The notes under the pieces: generated by a model
Seen by the model: only the letters and a program-made list of their open reading frames with translations
What the model was told of the DNA's origin: nothing
Database searches by the model: none
Shown: positions 35,460 to 47,815 of the stretch, piece after piece
How the letters are laid out: every line of letters begins with the position of its first letter
Position numbering within the stretch: the stretch's first letter is position 1
Made by a program: the position numbers and the translations under genes
NCBI RefSeq assembly: GCF_005083105.1
Contig: NZ_CP034885.1
Span: forward strand, 1-64,000
Source of the DNA: Buchnera aphidicola (Aphis nerii)
Lineage (GTDB): Bacteria; Pseudomonadota; Gammaproteobacteria; Enterobacterales; Enterobacteriaceae
Length of the DNA stretch: 64,000 bases
Direction of reading: 5' to 3'

Positions 35460-38400
35460 TTATGTAAGAGTAGAATTTAATAATTCGGATAAACTTGCAG
35501 ATGCTTCTTCAGCACTGACTTGTGAAGATAAATTACTATTATTTAATGTATTGTTATTTATATTTTTACGACGATCTAAACGTTCTTTATGATATGCATA
35601 TCCAGTACCTGCTGGTATTAAACGACCAACAATAACATTTTCTTTTAGTCCTCTTAATTCGTCTTTTTTTCCTGCTACTGCTGATTCTGTTAATACTCTA
35701 GTAGTTTCTTGGAACGATGCAGCGGATATAAATGATTCAGTTGCTAATGATGCTTTAGTAATTCCTAGTAGATCTCTTGAGAAAGTAGCTGGTGTTTTAT
35801 CTTTTTTGTTTAATATTCGATTTGAAATCTTTATTCTTGAATATTCAACTTGTTCTCCTTCTAAAAAGTCTGAATTTCCTGCTTTAATTATTGTTGCTTT
35901 TCTAAGCATTTGTCTTACAATAACTTCAATATGTTTATCATTAATTTTTACGCCTTGTAAACGGTATACTTCTTGTACTTCATTTACAATATATTTAGTT
36001 ACAGCCTGTACGCCTCTGAGACGAAGAATATCATGTGGTGATTCAGGTCCATCAGATATAACATCACCTCGTTCTACTCGTTCACCTTCAAAAACATTTA
36101 ACTGTCTCCATTTCGGGATCATTTCTTCATATGAATCATGTCCATCTACTGGAGTAATAATTAGTCTTCTTTTACCTTTTGTTTCTTTTCCGAATGAAAC
36201 AATACCGCTAATTTCAGCTAGAATAGCTAGTTCTTTCGGACGTCTTGCTTCAAATAAATCTGCAACTCTGGGTAATCCTCCAGTTATATCTTTTGTTCCT
36301 CCAGATTCCTGTGGTACTCTTGCTAAAGTATCACCGGAGCTAATTTTAACACCGTCGTTTAATTGTACAATCGTTTTCCCAGGTAAAAAATATTGAGCAG
36401 GCATTTCTGTTCCTGAAATAAGCACATCATTTCCTTTTTCATCGATGATTTTTAATGAAGGTCTTAAATCCTTTCCAATAGACATTCTTTCTGCTGTATC
36501 TAATACTACTATTGAAGAAAGTCCAGTTAATTCATCGGCTTGTCTTGTTATGCTTTGACCATCTATCATGTCTATAAATTTAACAAATCCATTTACTTCT
36601 GTAATTACAGGTATAGTATGAGGATCCCATTTTGCTATAGTTTCTCCGGAATTTGCTTCTTCTCCATGTTTTTTAGCCATTATAGATCCATAAGGTATTT
36701 TATAGCTTTCTTTTGTACGACCAAATTTATCAATAATATTTAATTCTACATTTCTCGATGTTATAACTATTTTACCTGAAGAATTAGTTACAGATTTCGC
36801 ATTATTAAGATTAATAATACCTTTATTTTTAATTTGAATACTAGATTCAGTTGCTGCCCTTGAAGCAGCTCCGCCAATATGAAATGTTCTCATGGTTAAT
36901 TGCGTACCCGGTTCTCCTATAGATTGAGCGGCAATTACACCTATTGCTTCTCCTTTATTAACTAAGTTTCCTCGTGCTAAATCTCTACCATAACAATATG
37001 CACATACACCAAAATCAGTTTCACAATTAACAACTGATCTTACTTTTATAGTGTCTATAGAATTTTCTTCTAAAAGATCGCACCATTTTTCATTTAATAA
37101 AGTATTTCTTTCAATTAATATTTTTTTTGTTTTTGGATTAAATATATTTTCGGCAGTTACGCGACCTAAAACTCGTTCACGCAATGGTTCTTTAACATCT
37201 CCACCTTCTATTAATGGAGTCATTAAAATCCCTTCATGTGTTTTACAGTCATTTTTTGTAACAACCAAATCTTGTGCTACATCTACAAGACGACGTGTTA
37301 AATATCCAGAATTAGCAGTTTTTAATGCTGTATCAGCTAATCCTTTTCTAGCACCATGAGTTGAAATAAAATACTGTAGTACATTTAAACCTTCTCTAAA
37401 GTTAGCTGTAATAGGAGTTTCAATAATAGATCCATCAGGTTTTGCCATTAATCCACGCATCCCCGCTAATTGACGTATTTGAGCTGCAGATCCTCTTGCT
37501 CCGGAATCTGCCATCATAAATATACTATTAAAAGAAATTTGTTTTCGAGATTTTCCTTGTTTAGTTATAGCTAACTCCGTAGACAAGTTTTCCATCATTG
37601 CTTTTGCAACTCTTTCATTTGCTGCAGCCCAAATATCAATAACTTTATTATATCTTTCCCCTGCTGTAACCAAACCAGATTGAAATTGTTCTTGTATTTC
37701 AGCAACTTCAATTTCTGCTTCTTGAATAATATTTGATTTTTTTTCTGGTATCACCATATCATTAATGCCTACAGATGCTCCGGACCTTGCTGCATAAGCA
37801 AAACCTGTATACATAATTTGATCTGCAAAAGTTACAGTAGGTTTTAAACCTAAAATGCGATAACATATATTTAGCATTTTAGAAATGTCTTTTTTACCTA
37901 ATGTTTGATTGACTATATCAAATGGTAAACCTTTAGGCACAATCATCCATAAAATTGCTCTTCCTACAGTGGTATTTACTATTTTTTTTATAGGAATAAA
38001 ATGATCTTCTTCGTTTTTTTGATATTCTATTATTCTAACTTTAACTAAAGAATGTAGTTCAGCAATACCTAAGTGGTATACTTTTTCGGCTTCATTAGAA
38101 CCGTTTAAAAACATACCTTCTCCCTTTCCATTTATTTTTTCTCGAGTCATATAGTACAATCCTAAAACTACGTCTTGAGAAGGTACAATAATTGGTTCCC
38201 CGTTAGCTGGTGATAAAATATTATTTGTAGACATCATTAATGCTCTAGCTTCTAATTGTGCTTCTAATGTCAATGGTACGTGAACAGCCATTTGATCACC
38301 ATCAAAATCAGCATTATAAGCCGCACAAACTAACGGATGTAATTGAATAGCTTTTCCTTCGATTAAAATAGGCTCAAATGCTTGAATACCTAGCCTATGT

Positions 38401-39686
38401 AAAGTAGGAGCTCTATTTAATAACACTGGGTGTTCTCGAATAACTTCATCTAATATATCCCATACTACAGCTTCTTCTCTTTCTACCATTTTTTTTGCAG
38501 CTTTTATAGTGGTTGCTAAACCCCTTACTTCTAATTTTCCATATATAAATGGTTTAAACAGTTCTAAAGCCATTTTCTTAGGTAAACCACATTGGTGTAA
38601 TCTCAGATAAGGACCGACAGTAATCACAGATCTACCTGAATAATCTACACGTTTTCCAAGTAAATTTTGACGAAATCTACCCTGTTTACCTTTTATCATA
38701 TCAGCTAAAGATTTAAGAGGTCTTTTATTAGATCCAGTGATAGCTCTTCCACGTCTACCATTATCTAATAAAGCATCTACTGCTTCTTGCAACATTCTTT
38801 TCTCATTTCGCACAATGATATCTGGTGCTGCTAAATCTAATAGTCTTTTTAATCGATTATTTCTATTAATAACACGTCTATATAAATCATTTAAATCAGA
38901 TGTTGCAAATCTACCACCATCTAATGGTACTAACGGTCTTAAATCTGGAGGTAATACTGGTAAAACAGTAAGAATCATCCATTCTGGTTTATTGTGAGAT
39001 TGTATAAATGATTCGATTAATTTAATTCGTTTGGTTATTTTTTTTCGTTTTGTTTCAGAATTTGTTTCATTTAGTTCTGTTCTTAAATGTTCACATTCTT
39101 TGATTAAATTCATCTCTTTAAGTAATAATTGAATTGCTTCCGCTCCCATTGTTGCATTAAATTCATCTCCAAATTCTTCTAGTGCATCTAAATATTGTTC
39201 TTCTGTTAAAATTTGATTTTTTTCAAGATAAGTCATGCCTGGATTAACGACAACATAAGATTCAAAATAGAGTACTCGTTCAATATCTCTTAATGGCATA
39301 TCTAATAGTAATCCTATACGTGACGGTAGAGATTTTAAAAACCAAATATGGGCTGTAGGAGAAGAAAGTTCTATATGACCCATACGTTCACGTCTTACTT
39401 TGCTCTGTGTAACTTCAACACCACATTTTTCACAGATAACACCTCGATGTTTTAATCTTTTATATTTTCCGCATAAACATTCATAATCTTTAACTGGACC
39501 AAAAATTCGAGCACAAAATAATCCATCTCTTTCTGGTTTAAATGTACGATAATTAATAGTTTCTGGTTTTTTGACTTCGCCGAATGACCAAGATCTAATT
39601 ACATCTGGTGATGCTAATGAAATTTTAATAGCATCAAAATCTTCAGTTTTAGTTTGGGCTTTTAAAAATTTTAGTAAATCTTTCAC
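35460..39686 (-). CDS. rpoC: DNA-directed RNA polymerase subunit beta-prime
   Basis: The largest RNA polymerase subunit, forming half of the active-site cleft. It has 1408 residues (E. coli 1407). The N-terminal zinc ribbon is [20 protein letters not shown], the catalytic Mg-binding motif [12 protein letters not shown] lies in the first third, and the second zinc site is in [19 protein letters not shown]. The bridge-helix and trigger-loop region ([19 protein letters not shown]) is fully kept. It follows rpoB after 72 bases and ends at a GC-rich hairpin. Confidence 0.99.
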   Translation of the reverse strand: MKDLLKFLKAQTKTEDFDAIKISLASPDVIRSWSFGEVKKPETINYRTFKPERDGLFCARIFGPVKDYECLCGKYKRLKHRGVICEKCGVEVTQSKVRRERMGHIELSSPTAHIWFLKSLPSRIGLLLDMPLRDIERVLYFESYVVVNPGMTYLEKNQILTEEQYLDALEEFGDEFNATMGAEAIQLLLKEMNLIKECEHLRTELNETNSETKRKKITKRIKLIESFIQSHNKPEWMILTVLPVLPPDLRPLVPLDGGRFATSDLNDLYRRVINRNNRLKRLLDLAAPDIIVRNEKRMLQEAVDALLDNGRRGRAITGSNKRPLKSLADMIKGKQGRFRQNLLGKRVDYSGRSVITVGPYLRLHQCGLPKKMALELFKPFIYGKLEVRGLATTIKAAKKMVEREEAVVWDILDEVIREHPVLLNRAPTLHRLGIQAFEPILIEGKAIQLHPLVCAAYNADFDGDQMAVHVPLTLEAQLEARALMMSTNNILSPANGEPIIVPSQDVVLGLYYMTREKINGKGEGMFLNGSNEAEKVYHLGIAELHSLVKVRIIEYQKNEEDHFIPIKKIVNTTVGRAILWMIVPKGLPFDIVNQTLGKKDISKMLNICYRILGLKPTVTFADQIMYTGFAYAARSGASVGINDMVIPEKKSNIIQEAEIEVAEIQEQFQSGLVTAGERYNKVIDIWAAANERVAKAMMENLSTELAITKQGKSRKQISFNSIFMMADSGARGSAAQIRQLAGMRGLMAKPDGSIIETPITANFREGLNVLQYFISTHGARKGLADTALKTANSGYLTRRLVDVAQDLVVTKNDCKTHEGILMTPLIEGGDVKEPLRERVLGRVTAENIFNPKTKKILIERNTLLNEKWCDLLEENSIDTIKVRSVVNCETDFGVCAYCYGRDLARGNLVNKGEAIGVIAAQSIGEPGTQLTMRTFHIGGAASRAATESSIQIKNKGIINLNNAKSVTNSSGKIVITSRNVELNIIDKFGRTKESYKIPYGSIMAKKHGEEANSGETIAKWDPHTIPVITEVNGFVKFIDMIDGQSITRQADELTGLSSIVVLDTAERMSIGKDLRPSLKIIDEKGNDVLISGTEMPAQYFLPGKTIVQLNDGVKISSGDTLARVPQESGGTKDITGGLPRVADLFEARRPKELAILAEISGIVSFGKETKGKRRLIITPVDGHDSYEEMIPKWRQLNVFEGERVERGDVISDGPESPHDILRLRGVQAVTKYIVNEVQEVYRLQGVKINDKHIEVIVRQMLRKATIIKAGNSDFLEGEQVEYSRIKISNRILNKKDKTPATFSRDLLGITKASLATESFISAASFQETTRVLTESAVAGKKDELRGLKENVIVGRLIPAGTGYAYHKERLDRRKNINNNTLNNSNLSSQVSAEEASASLSELLNSTLT

Positions 39687-39758
39687 GCATAAGCTCTCAT
39701 TGGAATGAAACTTTTGAAGTTTTTAAATTGATATATTCACTTAATATATTAAATATTT

Positions 39759-42700
39759 TTATTCGTTTTCTAATTCAATATTAATTCCTAGTGAACGAAT
39801 TTCTTTTAATAACACATTAAATGATTCTGGCATTCCAGGTTCCATTTGATGATTACCATCTACAATATTTTTATACATTTTAGTTCTTCCATTGACATCA
39901 TCAGATTTAACAGTTAACATTTCTTGTAATGTATACGAAGCTCCATACGCCTCTAATGCCCAAACTTCCATTTCACCAAAACGTTGTCCACCAAATTGTG
40001 CCTTCCCACCCAATGGTTGTTGAGTTACAAGACTATATGAACCAGTGGAACGAGCATGCATTTTATCATCTACTAGATGGTTTAATTTTAACATGTACAT
40101 ATAACCAACAGTAACAGGTCTTTCAAATTTTTCACCTGTTCTTCCATCGAATAAAAAAATTTGCCCAGATACAGGTAAGTTTGCAAATTCTAACATTTTT
40201 TTTATTTCATTTTCTTTCGCACCATCAAATACTGGTGTTGCAATAGGTATACCTTTTCTTAAATTTTTTGCTAAATTTAATATTTCTTCGTTTGAAAATT
40301 CTTTTAAATTTACTTCTTGTCGTAAATTTTCTCCTAAATCAAAAGTTTTTTGAATAAATTTTCTTAATTGAGATATTTGTTCGTGTTTTTTAAGCATATT
40401 ATTAATCTTGTCGCCAATTCCTTTAGCAGCCATTCCTAAATGTGTTTCTAATATTTGTCCAATATTCATACGTGATGGTACTCCTAAAGGATTTAATACA
40501 ATATCTACTGGTATACCATTTTCATCATATGGCATATCTTCAACAGGATTAATTTTAGAAATTACTCCTTTGTTACCATGTCTACCAGCCATTTTATCAC
40601 CGGGTTGTATTTGACGTTTTACTGCTAAATATACTTTTACTATTTTTAATACGCCTGGTGCAAGATCATCGCCTTGTGTAATTTTACGACGTTTTATTTC
40701 TATTTTTCTTTCAAATTCTTTTTTTAGTTCATTATGTTGTTGAATAAATTTTTCCATTTCATTATTTGTATCTTTTTCTTTTATATTAATTGTAAGCCAT
40801 TTTTCAAAAGGTAATTTATTCAAATAGTCTATTTCAACATTATAAGATAAAAGAGTTTTTTTTATTTTTAAAAATAAGCTTAATTGAAATATTTTAAATT
40901 CTTCTGTAAGATCCTTTTTTGCTTTTTTAAGTTGCATATCTTCAATTTCTAAAGCTCTTTTATCTTTTTTTACACCCTCTCTCGTAAAAATTTGAACATC
41001 AATTACGGTTCCAGATACTCCGTTGGGAACTCTTAATGATGAGTCTTTTACATCAGATGCTTTTTCACCAAAAATAGCACGTAATAATTTTTCTTCGGGT
41101 GTTAATTGTGTTTCACCTTTGGGTGTTACCTTTCCTACTAAAATATCGCCACCGGTTACTTCAGCTCCAATATATACAATTCCTGATTCATCTAATTTAC
41201 ATAATGCGGCTTCTCCTACGTTAGGTATATCTGAACTGATTTCTTCAGGTCCTAATTTTGTATCTCTAGAAATACAAGATAATTCTTGAATATGAATTGT
41301 AGTGAATCGATCTTCTTGTACAACTTTTTCTGAAACTAATATAGAGTCTTCAAAGTTGTATCCATTCCAAGGCATAAAAGCTACTCTCATATTTTGTCCT
41401 AATGCCAGTTCACCTAAGTCAGTAGATGGACCATCTGCCAAAACATCGCCTTTGTTTATTTTTTCATTTAATCGAACACATGGTTTTTGATTAATGCAAG
41501 TATTTTGATTTGAACGAGTATATTTAGTTAAGTTATAAATATCTATACCTGCTTCTCCTAAATATGTTTCATTTTCATTAACTTTAATAATAATTCGAGA
41601 TGCATCAACATATTGAACTAGACCACTTCTTTTTGCTACAATTGTTACTCCTGAATCTACAGCAACAGCTCTTTCCATTCCTGTCCCAACTAAAGGTTTA
41701 TCAGTTTTTAGAGTTGGTACTGCTTGACGTTGCATATTAGCTCCCATTAAAGCTCTATTTGCATCATCATGTTCAAGAAAAGGAATTAAAGATGCTCCAA
41801 CAGAAACAATTTGTTGTGTAGAAACATCCATATAGTTGACTTGGTTAGAACTAAATAAGCTAGATTCTCCTTTATGTCGACAAGTTACTAAGTCATCAAT
41901 AAAAAAATTATTTTCATCTATATTTGTATTGGCCTGAGCAATAATATAATTTCCTTCTTCTATAGCAGATAAATAGTGTATTTCATTTGTAACTAATCTA
42001 TTTTTTACTTTTCTATATGGTGTTTCTAAAAAACCATATGAATTAGTGCGCGCATATACTGATAAGGAATTAATCAATCCAATATTAGGACCTTCTGGGG
42101 TTTCTATTGGACATACTCGTCCATAATGTGTTGGATGAACATCTCTAACTTCAAAACCAGCTCTTTCTCTAGTTAATCCTCCCAATCCTAATGCTGAAAT
42201 TCTTCTCTTATGTGTAATTTCCGATAAAGGATTATTTTGATCCATAAATTGAGATAATTGACTAGATCCAAAGAATTCTTTTACAGCTGCAGATATTGGT
42301 TTTGCGTTGATCATATCTTGTGGCATTAAAGTTTCTAAATCTCCTACTGATAATCTTTCTTTTACAGCTCTTTCTACTCTAACCAAACCAAGTCTAAATT
42401 GATTTTCTGCCATTTCGCCTACTGATCTAATTCTTCTGTTTCCTAAATGATCAATATCATCTACTTCTCCCTTTCCATTTCGTATATCAATTAATTTTTT
42501 TATTACATCAATAATGTCTTCTTTATTTAAAGTTCCTGGGCCTTCGATTTTTTCACGTAATAAGGATCTATTGAATTTCATACGTCCAACAGATGAAAGA
42601 TCATATCGATCTTCAGAAAAAAATAAATTTTCAAATAAATTTTCTGTAGCTTCTTTTGTTAGTGGTTCACCAGGTCTCATAACGCGATAAATTTCCATTA

Positions 42701-43787
42701 ATGCGCTTATTCGATCATTTGATGAATCAATACGTAGTGTTTCAGAAATATATGGACCATGATCTAAATCATTAGTAAAGAGTGTTTCAATATATGAAAA
42801 ATTTAGTTTTCTTAATTTTTTTAATATTTCTAAAGATAATTCTGTATTAGCTGAAATAATTATTTCTTTTGTTATTGGATGTAAATAGTTTTTTGATACT
42901 ATTCTTCCTAAAATATATTCTACTGGCACAATAATAGATTTAATTTTAAATTTATTTAATTCTTGAATATGACGCGCAGTAATACGTCGTCCTTTCTTAA
43001 TGTATATTTTTCCATTTTTTTGAATATCAAAAGAGGCAGTTTCTCCTCGTAATCTTTCTGATACTAGTTCAAGTTCAATTTTATTATCATCTATTTTAAA
43101 AATATTTTTTTCAAAAAATAAATTTAATATTTCTTCAGTATCATAATTGAGTGCACGTAAAATAATAGTGACTGGTAATTTTCTTCGTCTATCAATTCTA
43201 ACAAATAAATTATCTTTCGGATCAAATTCAAAATCTAACCAAGATCCTCTATAAGGAATAATTCGAGCGTTGTATAATACTTTTCCTGACGAGTGTGTTT
43301 TTCCTTTATCACTATCAAAAAATACTCCAGGACTTCTATGTAATTGAGATACAACTACTCTTTCTGTGCCATTAATTATAAAAGTACCATTGTTTGTCAT
43401 TAATGGTATTTCACCCATATATACTTCTTGTTCTTTAATGTCTTTTACAGTAGGTTCTAATATATCGCGTTCATAAATAACTAATCTTAATTTGACTCTT
43501 AATGGTGCAGAATAAGTAGCGCCTCGTATTTGACATTCTTTAACATCGAATGTTGTTTCTCCTAATCGATAACTTACATATTGTAATTCGGAATTACCAT
43601 TATATCCACGTATAGGAAATACTGATTGGAAAGCTGCTTCTAATCCATGCTCTCCTGTTGGATCTGTTTTTATAAATTTTTTATAAGAATTTAATTGAAT
43701 CGAAAGAAGATATGGTATATCCAAAATTTGAGGACGTTTTCCAAAATCTTTGCGAATACGTTTTTTTTCGGTGTAAGAGTAAACCAT
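39759..43787 (-). CDS. rpoB: DNA-directed RNA polymerase subunit beta
   Basis: The second large RNA polymerase subunit. I start it at ATG 43787, which has AGGAA upstream, begins [20 protein letters not shown] and gives 1342 residues, exactly as in E. coli; the upstream in-frame ATG at 43814 adds nine unaligned residues. The rifampicin region ([21 protein letters not shown]) has the usual drug-sensitive residues. The C-terminal [18 protein letters not shown] is intact. It is separated from rplL by a conserved hairpin. Confidence 0.99.
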   Translation of the reverse strand: MVYSYTEKKRIRKDFGKRPQILDIPYLLSIQLNSYKKFIKTDPTGEHGLEAAFQSVFPIRGYNGNSELQYVSYRLGETTFDVKECQIRGATYSAPLRVKLRLVIYERDILEPTVKDIKEQEVYMGEIPLMTNNGTFIINGTERVVVSQLHRSPGVFFDSDKGKTHSSGKVLYNARIIPYRGSWLDFEFDPKDNLFVRIDRRRKLPVTIILRALNYDTEEILNLFFEKNIFKIDDNKIELELVSERLRGETASFDIQKNGKIYIKKGRRITARHIQELNKFKIKSIIVPVEYILGRIVSKNYLHPITKEIIISANTELSLEILKKLRKLNFSYIETLFTNDLDHGPYISETLRIDSSNDRISALMEIYRVMRPGEPLTKEATENLFENLFFSEDRYDLSSVGRMKFNRSLLREKIEGPGTLNKEDIIDVIKKLIDIRNGKGEVDDIDHLGNRRIRSVGEMAENQFRLGLVRVERAVKERLSVGDLETLMPQDMINAKPISAAVKEFFGSSQLSQFMDQNNPLSEITHKRRISALGLGGLTRERAGFEVRDVHPTHYGRVCPIETPEGPNIGLINSLSVYARTNSYGFLETPYRKVKNRLVTNEIHYLSAIEEGNYIIAQANTNIDENNFFIDDLVTCRHKGESSLFSSNQVNYMDVSTQQIVSVGASLIPFLEHDDANRALMGANMQRQAVPTLKTDKPLVGTGMERAVAVDSGVTIVAKRSGLVQYVDASRIIIKVNENETYLGEAGIDIYNLTKYTRSNQNTCINQKPCVRLNEKINKGDVLADGPSTDLGELALGQNMRVAFMPWNGYNFEDSILVSEKVVQEDRFTTIHIQELSCISRDTKLGPEEISSDIPNVGEAALCKLDESGIVYIGAEVTGGDILVGKVTPKGETQLTPEEKLLRAIFGEKASDVKDSSLRVPNGVSGTVIDVQIFTREGVKKDKRALEIEDMQLKKAKKDLTEEFKIFQLSLFLKIKKTLLSYNVEIDYLNKLPFEKWLTINIKEKDTNNEMEKFIQQHNELKKEFERKIEIKRRKITQGDDLAPGVLKIVKVYLAVKRQIQPGDKMAGRHGNKGVISKINPVEDMPYDENGIPVDIVLNPLGVPSRMNIGQILETHLGMAAKGIGDKINNMLKKHEQISQLRKFIQKTFDLGENLRQEVNLKEFSNEEILNLAKNLRKGIPIATPVFDGAKENEIKKMLEFANLPVSGQIFLFDGRTGEKFERPVTVGYMYMLKLNHLVDDKMHARSTGSYSLVTQQPLGGKAQFGGQRFGEMEVWALEAYGASYTLQEMLTVKSDDVNGRTKMYKNIVDGNHQMEPGMPESFNVLLKEIRSLGINIELENE

Positions 43788-43938
43788 AGGGTTCCTAAGC
43801 TCGTTGACAGACAAATAAAGACTAATATTATTTATTGTCTTTAATCTGAAGAAGAGATATTTTTAGTTATTTAAATAATTTTAATTTTATAAATATTTAA
43901 TTTGAATTTTTTAATCTAAATATTTTTTTGTATAAAAG

Positions 43939-43963
43939 GGCTGGTGAATTAAAAACACCAGCC
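43939..43963 (-). promoter_or_regulatory. attenuator-like hairpin between rplL and rpoB
   Basis: GGCTGGTG (43939-43946) and CACCAGCC (43956-43963) form a perfect 8-bp GC-rich stem with a 9-base loop, followed in the reading direction by CTTTTATAC. In E. coli the same place holds a partial terminator that makes rpoBC less abundant than the ribosomal genes, plus an RNase III site. The position and structure suggest the attenuator is kept. Confidence 0.7.
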
Positions 43964-44000
43964 ATATGTGGAAGTTGATTAAATGAAAATATATAATATT

Positions 44001-44369
44001 TTATTTAATTTCGATTTCAGCACCAACATCTTCTAAAGTTTTTTTCAATAATTCTGCATCTTTTTTACTCATATTTTCTTTTATAACAGTTGGCGCAGAT
44101 TCTACTAAATCTTTAGCTTCTTTAAGTCCTAAACCAGTTGAACTACGAACACTTTTAATAACTGAAACTTTATTCGGACCAATTACTTTTAAAAAAACAT
44201 CAAATTCTGTTTTTTCTTCAGCTGCTTTGGTTTCATTATTACTATTAGATTGCATAGATATATTTGCAGAGACTCCGAATTTTTTTTCCATTTCTGAAAT
44301 AAGTTCTACAACATTCATAATAGACATATTTGATACAGCTTCTAAAATTTGTTCTTTAGTAATAGACAT
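44001..44369 (-). CDS. rplL: 50S ribosomal protein L7/L12
   Basis: The stalk protein that recruits translation factors. It has 122 residues (E. coli 121). The N-terminal dimerisation domain ([23 protein letters not shown]) is followed by a hinge at about 36-52. The hinge is Ser/Asn-rich here, instead of the Ala-rich hinge of E. coli. The C-terminal domain ([37 protein letters not shown]) is conserved. Confidence 0.98.
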   Translation of the reverse strand: MSITKEQILEAVSNMSIMNVVELISEMEKKFGVSANISMQSNSNNETKAAEEKTEFDVFLKVIGPNKVSVIKSVRSSTGLGLKEAKDLVESAPTVIKENMSKKDAELLKKTLEDVGAEIEIK

Positions 44370-44430
44370 GACAATAATTCCTAATAAAAATTAGAATTAT
44401 TTTAGATGTTAATAATACATCAAAAATAAT

Positions 44431-44448
44431 AACCTCTTTTAAGAGGTT
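44431..44448 (-). promoter_or_regulatory. hairpin over the rplJ stop codon
   Basis: AACCTCTT (44431-44438) and AAGAGGTT (44441-44448) form an 8-bp inverted repeat covering the end of rplJ, followed on the minus strand by ATTATTTTTG. It might stabilise or pause the transcript before rplL, which is needed in four copies per ribosome; that role is a guess. Confidence 0.35.
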
Positions 44449-44936
44449 TCTTTTTTCTGTTTTATAGCAGATAATGTATGAATAAGTTTACCAGCAGCTG
44501 ACATTTTTAATACTAATAAAAGTTTTGCTATTGCTTCTTCATAAGTAGGCATATCTGCAAGTTGATTAATTTCTAATTTAGATAGTAGTTTACCTTCAAA
44601 TACTGCTCCTGTAATTTTAAATTGTTTGTTTTTTTTTTGAAATTCTGAAAATAGTCTAGCTCCGCTTCCTGGATGATTAGTAGAGTAAGCTATGAAAGTA
44701 GAACCTTTTATAATTTTTTTTAAACATTCAAAAGCTGTATTTTTAATGGCTAAAGCTAAAAGAGTATTTCGAACAATACTCATTTTTACACCTAGTTTAC
44801 GTCCCGACTTTCTTAACTGATTTATTTTATTAACAGAAATTCCTTGAGAATTTGCAATTACAGCTGATAGAGCTGAATTAGAAATTTGATTTATTTTAGA
44901 AACAATTGTTTTTTTTTTATTAAGGTTTAATGCCAT
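44439..44936 (-). CDS. rplJ: 50S ribosomal protein L10
   Basis: L10 forms the base of the stalk and binds L7/L12 dimers through its C-terminal helix. It has 165 residues (E. coli 165) and conserved segments GISVNKINQLRKSGRKLGVKM and NTLLALAIKNT. A run of ten A in the coding strand (44909-44918) lies only four codons from the start, in NLNKKKTIV. The ribosome-binding site TAGGAGAA is strong. A 190-base leader separates it from rplA. Confidence 0.98.
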   Translation of the reverse strand: MALNLNKKKTIVSKINQISNSALSAVIANSQGISVNKINQLRKSGRKLGVKMSIVRNTLLALAIKNTAFECLKKIIKGSTFIAYSTNHPGSGARLFSEFQKKNKQFKITGAVFEGKLLSKLEINQLADMPTYEEAIAKLLLVLKMSAAGKLIHTLSAIKQKKETS

Positions 44937-45126
44937 TTTATCGTATTCTCCTATATTTTTAATGAGAGAAAAGATTTTTAATTATACTAATTGAAAGTAA
45001 TGATTGGGATTAGTATTATTGTTTCTTTGTGATTATAAAAAATTTAATAAAATAAACTTTGAATTTTTTAAAAAGGGGGTTTCATTATAAATAATTTTTT
45101 TTCTATCGTAAAGCAAAAACATTTTA
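44937..45126 (-). promoter_or_regulatory. rplJ leader / spacer
   Basis: This 190-base spacer between rplA and rplJ corresponds to the E. coli rplJ leader, which has a promoter and the L10 autoregulatory binding site. A TATAAT occurs on the minus strand at 44986-44981, with only a poor -35. I could not recognise the L10-binding fold, so retained autoregulation is uncertain. Confidence 0.35.
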
Positions 45127-45822
45127 TTAAAAAGATAGATTTGATTGATCTATAGTTAAACCTACTCCCATAGTAGTAGATAAAATAATTTTTTTTATAT
45201 ATATTCCTTTAGATTGAGGTGGCTTTGCTTTTTTTATTGATTCTAAAAAAGTATTAAAGTTTTCCTTAATCTGATCTTTTGTAAAGTTAGTTCTTCCGAT
45301 AGTAGCATGAATAATTCCATTTTTATCATTTCGATAACAAATTTGTCCTGTTTTTGCATTTTTAACTGCGTCTGCAATATTTGTTGTTACTGTTCCTAAC
45401 TTAGGATTTGGCATTAATCCTCGAGGTCCTAGTATATGTCCTAATTGAGTAACAACTTTCATGGCATCAGGTGATGCAATAACAGTATTGAAAATTAAAT
45501 TACCTTTTTTTATTTTTTCAGATAAATCTTCCATTCCAATATATTCTGCTCCAGCTTGTTTAGCTTTTTCAATATTTTCACCTTGAGTAAATACGGCTAC
45601 TTTAATATTTCTTCCTGTACCATGTGGTAATATAGTAGTTCCTCGAATATTTTGATCTGATTTTTTTGGATTTATTCCTAAATTAATAGCGACATCAATG
45701 CTTTCAATAAAATTTACTTTTGATGATTTTTTTAATAATGTAATTAATTCATCAATATCATATGATTTTTCAATATCAATGCTTTTTTTTATTGAATTCA
45801 TACGTTTACTAATTTTAATCAT
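45127..45822 (-). CDS. rplA: 50S ribosomal protein L1
   Basis: L1 forms the mobile L1 stalk near the E site and in E. coli represses its own operon. It has 231 residues (E. coli 234). The signature [20 protein letters not shown] and [12 protein letters not shown] are conserved. It starts two bases after the rplK stop, so they are translated together. Confidence 0.98.
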   Translation of the reverse strand: MIKISKRMNSIKKSIDIEKSYDIDELITLLKKSSKVNFIESIDVAINLGINPKKSDQNIRGTTILPHGTGRNIKVAVFTQGENIEKAKQAGAEYIGMEDLSEKIKKGNLIFNTVIASPDAMKVVTQLGHILGPRGLMPNPKLGTVTTNIADAVKNAKTGQICYRNDKNGIIHATIGRTNFTKDQIKENFNTFLESIKKAKPPQSKGIYIKKIILSTTMGVGLTIDQSNLSF

Positions 45823-45824
45823 AA

Positions 45825-46253
45825 TTAATCCTCGATTATTAAACCCATAGATTTAGCTGTTCCTTTAATAGATTGAATTATATTTTGAATATTTGAGCCA
45901 GTCATGTCTTGTTTTTTTATTTTTGCTATTTCTTCAACTTGTAGATTTGTGACTTTGCCTTTAATTTCTATTTTTGGTTTACTTGATCCGGATTTGATTC
46001 CAGCGGCTTTTTTTAATAATATAGAAGCTGGAGGTGTTTTAGTAATGAATGTAAATGAACGATCAGAATATACAGTTATAACTACTGGTATAGGTAGTCC
46101 TTTTTCTATATTTTCTGTTTTTGCATTAAATAATTTGCAAAATTCCATGATATTTAATCCTTTTTGTCCTAATGCAGGACCTATTGGTGGACTTGGATTA
46201 GCCATGCCTGCAGATACTTGTAATTTTATGTAAGACTGTATTTTTTTTGCCAT
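45825..46253 (-). CDS. rplK: 50S ribosomal protein L11
   Basis: L11 forms part of the GTPase-associated centre. I chose the ATG at 46253, giving [16 protein letters not shown] and 142 residues, as in E. coli; the TTG two codons upstream is unlikely. The N-terminal [23 protein letters not shown] and C-terminal [12 protein letters not shown] are conserved. It is the first of the ribosomal genes, 27 bases after nusG. Confidence 0.97.
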   Translation of the reverse strand: MAKKIQSYIKLQVSAGMANPSPPIGPALGQKGLNIMEFCKLFNAKTENIEKGLPIPVVITVYSDRSFTFITKTPPASILLKKAAGIKSGSSKPKIEIKGKVTNLQVEEIAKIKKQDMTGSNIQNIIQSIKGTAKSMGLIIED

Positions 46254-46280
46254 AATCAAGATCTCTTAATAAAAATATTT

Positions 46281-46826
46281 TTAATTTTTTTCAACTTGTC
46301 TAAAATCTAACTCTACTGGAGTAGATCTTCCAAAAATAGAGACAGATACTTTTAACCTGCTTTTTTCATAATCTACTTCTTCTACTACTCCATTAAAATC
46401 TGCAAAAGGACCATCATTTACTCGAATCATTTCCCCAGGTTCAAATAAAGTTTTTGGTCTTGGTTTATCTCCAATTTTACGAAGTCTATTAATAATAGTT
46501 TCTACTTCTTTGTTACTAATTGGTGATGGTTTATCTGATTTTCCACCAATAAAACCTAATACTCTAGGAACATTTCTAATTAAATGCCATGTTGTATCTG
46601 TCATAATCATTTGAATTAAAACATAGCCAGGAAAAAATTTATATTCGCTTTTTCTGCGTTGTCCTCTTCTAATTTCTATTACTTCTTCAGAAGGAACCAT
46701 GACTTCTCCAAAAAATTCTTGCATTTTATTTAATTTTACGTGTTCTCGTATTGATTGAGCGACACGACTTTCAAAACCAGAAAAAGCTTGTAATACATAC
46801 CATTTTTTTTTTGGGTTTTCTTGCAT
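46281..46826 (-). CDS. nusG: transcription termination/antitermination factor NusG
   Basis: NusG binds RNA polymerase and couples it to the ribosome or to Rho. It has 181 residues, like E. coli. The NGN domain ([14 protein letters not shown]) and the KOW domain ([30 protein letters not shown]) are intact. A run of ten A (46803-46812 on the reverse strand) encodes KKK at residues 6-8. It begins two bases after secE ends. Confidence 0.98.
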   Translation of the reverse strand: MQENPKKKWYVLQAFSGFESRVAQSIREHVKLNKMQEFFGEVMVPSEEVIEIRRGQRRKSEYKFFPGYVLIQMIMTDTTWHLIRNVPRVLGFIGGKSDKPSPISNKEVETIINRLRKIGDKPRPKTLFEPGEMIRVNDGPFADFNGVVEEVDYEKSRLKVSVSIFGRSTPVELDFRQVEKN

Positions 46827-46828
46827 TT

Positions 46829-47212
46829 TTATAACCTTAAACTAATAATAAATGCTATTAAACGAAATATAATACTATCTAGACCCCATAAAAATAGTGA
46901 CATAAATATTGTTACAAAAATAATTACAAATGTAGTATATAAAGTTTCTTTATATTTAGGCCATATTATTTTTTGTATCTCACTTTTTGATGAATTTATA
47001 TATAATAAAATAGATTTTCCTTTTTCTGTACAAATAAAAATACTAATTGTACAACTAATTAAAAAAATTATTAATGAAATTCGAATTAAAGTATTTATTT
47101 TATTTAAATAAAAATCAATTAGTATACATAAAAAAAAATTTATAAATATAAAAATCCACTTTATTTTTTCTATATTTTTACATTTTTTTTGATTGGGAGT
47201 GTGTATATTCAT
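46829..47212 (-). CDS. secE: preprotein translocase subunit SecE
   Basis: SecE clamps SecY in the SecYEG channel. The product has 127 residues, as in E. coli, with three predicted membrane helices (about 20-35, 40-58 and 93-118). The conserved amphipathic region before the last helix ([23 protein letters not shown]) is present. It begins the secE-nusG-rpl-rpoBC series. In E. coli tufB lies between it and the tRNA-Thr cluster; here a 217-base spacer replaces it. Confidence 0.96.
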   Translation of the reverse strand: MNIHTPNQKKCKNIEKIKWIFIFINFFLCILIDFYLNKINTLIRISLIIFLISCTISIFICTEKGKSILLYINSSKSEIQKIIWPKYKETLYTTFVIIFVTIFMSLFLWGLDSIIFRLIAFIISLRL

Positions 47213-47429
47213 AGTTTCTCCTACAAAATTATAAAAAAATAAACAATAAAAAGAAAAAACATTTTAGAATTTTTAGTATTTAATTATTTATAACATATTT
47301 TAAAAAATATTTTGAAATATAAACATCTTTTAGAGATTATTAATCTTGGAGTTTAGAAAATTTTAAATATTAGGTGAGATTTTTTTGGATTGAATATTAT
47401 TTATTGATTGTTTACTAATTTTTATTCAA

Positions 47430-47502
47430 TGCTGATACCCAGAATTGAACTGGGGACCTCACCCTTACCAAGGGTGTGCTCTACCTACTGAGCCATATCA
47501 GC
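47430..47502 (-). tRNA. tRNA-Thr (GGU)
   Basis: The reverse strand gives GCTGATATGGCTCAGTAGG and so on, a 73-base cloverleaf with anticodon GGT in CTTGGTAAG, nearly identical to E. coli thrT. CCA is not encoded (TTG follows). It is the last tRNA of the four-gene cluster, next to secE. Confidence 0.98.
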
Positions 47503-47514
47503 AGTAATTTTTTT

Positions 47515-47586
<72 letters not shown>

Positions 47587-47599
47587 ATTTTTTTATTTT

Positions 47600-47681
<82 letters not shown>

Positions 47682-47693
47682 TTGATGATCTTT

Positions 47694-47766
<73 letters not shown>

Positions 47767-47815
47767 TTTATTTAAATATTATTTTTAAAATAAATTAAAT
47801 ACGTTTTGCTCTTTA

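Noticed and set aside
35806-36396. 196-codon plus-strand frame inside rpoC
   Set aside because: It lies opposite highly conserved rpoC; long antisense frames are common opposite conserved genes.
46821-47111. 96-codon plus-strand frame opposite secE
   Set aside because: It is a shadow of secE, and secE matches the family in length, membrane segments and neighbourhood.
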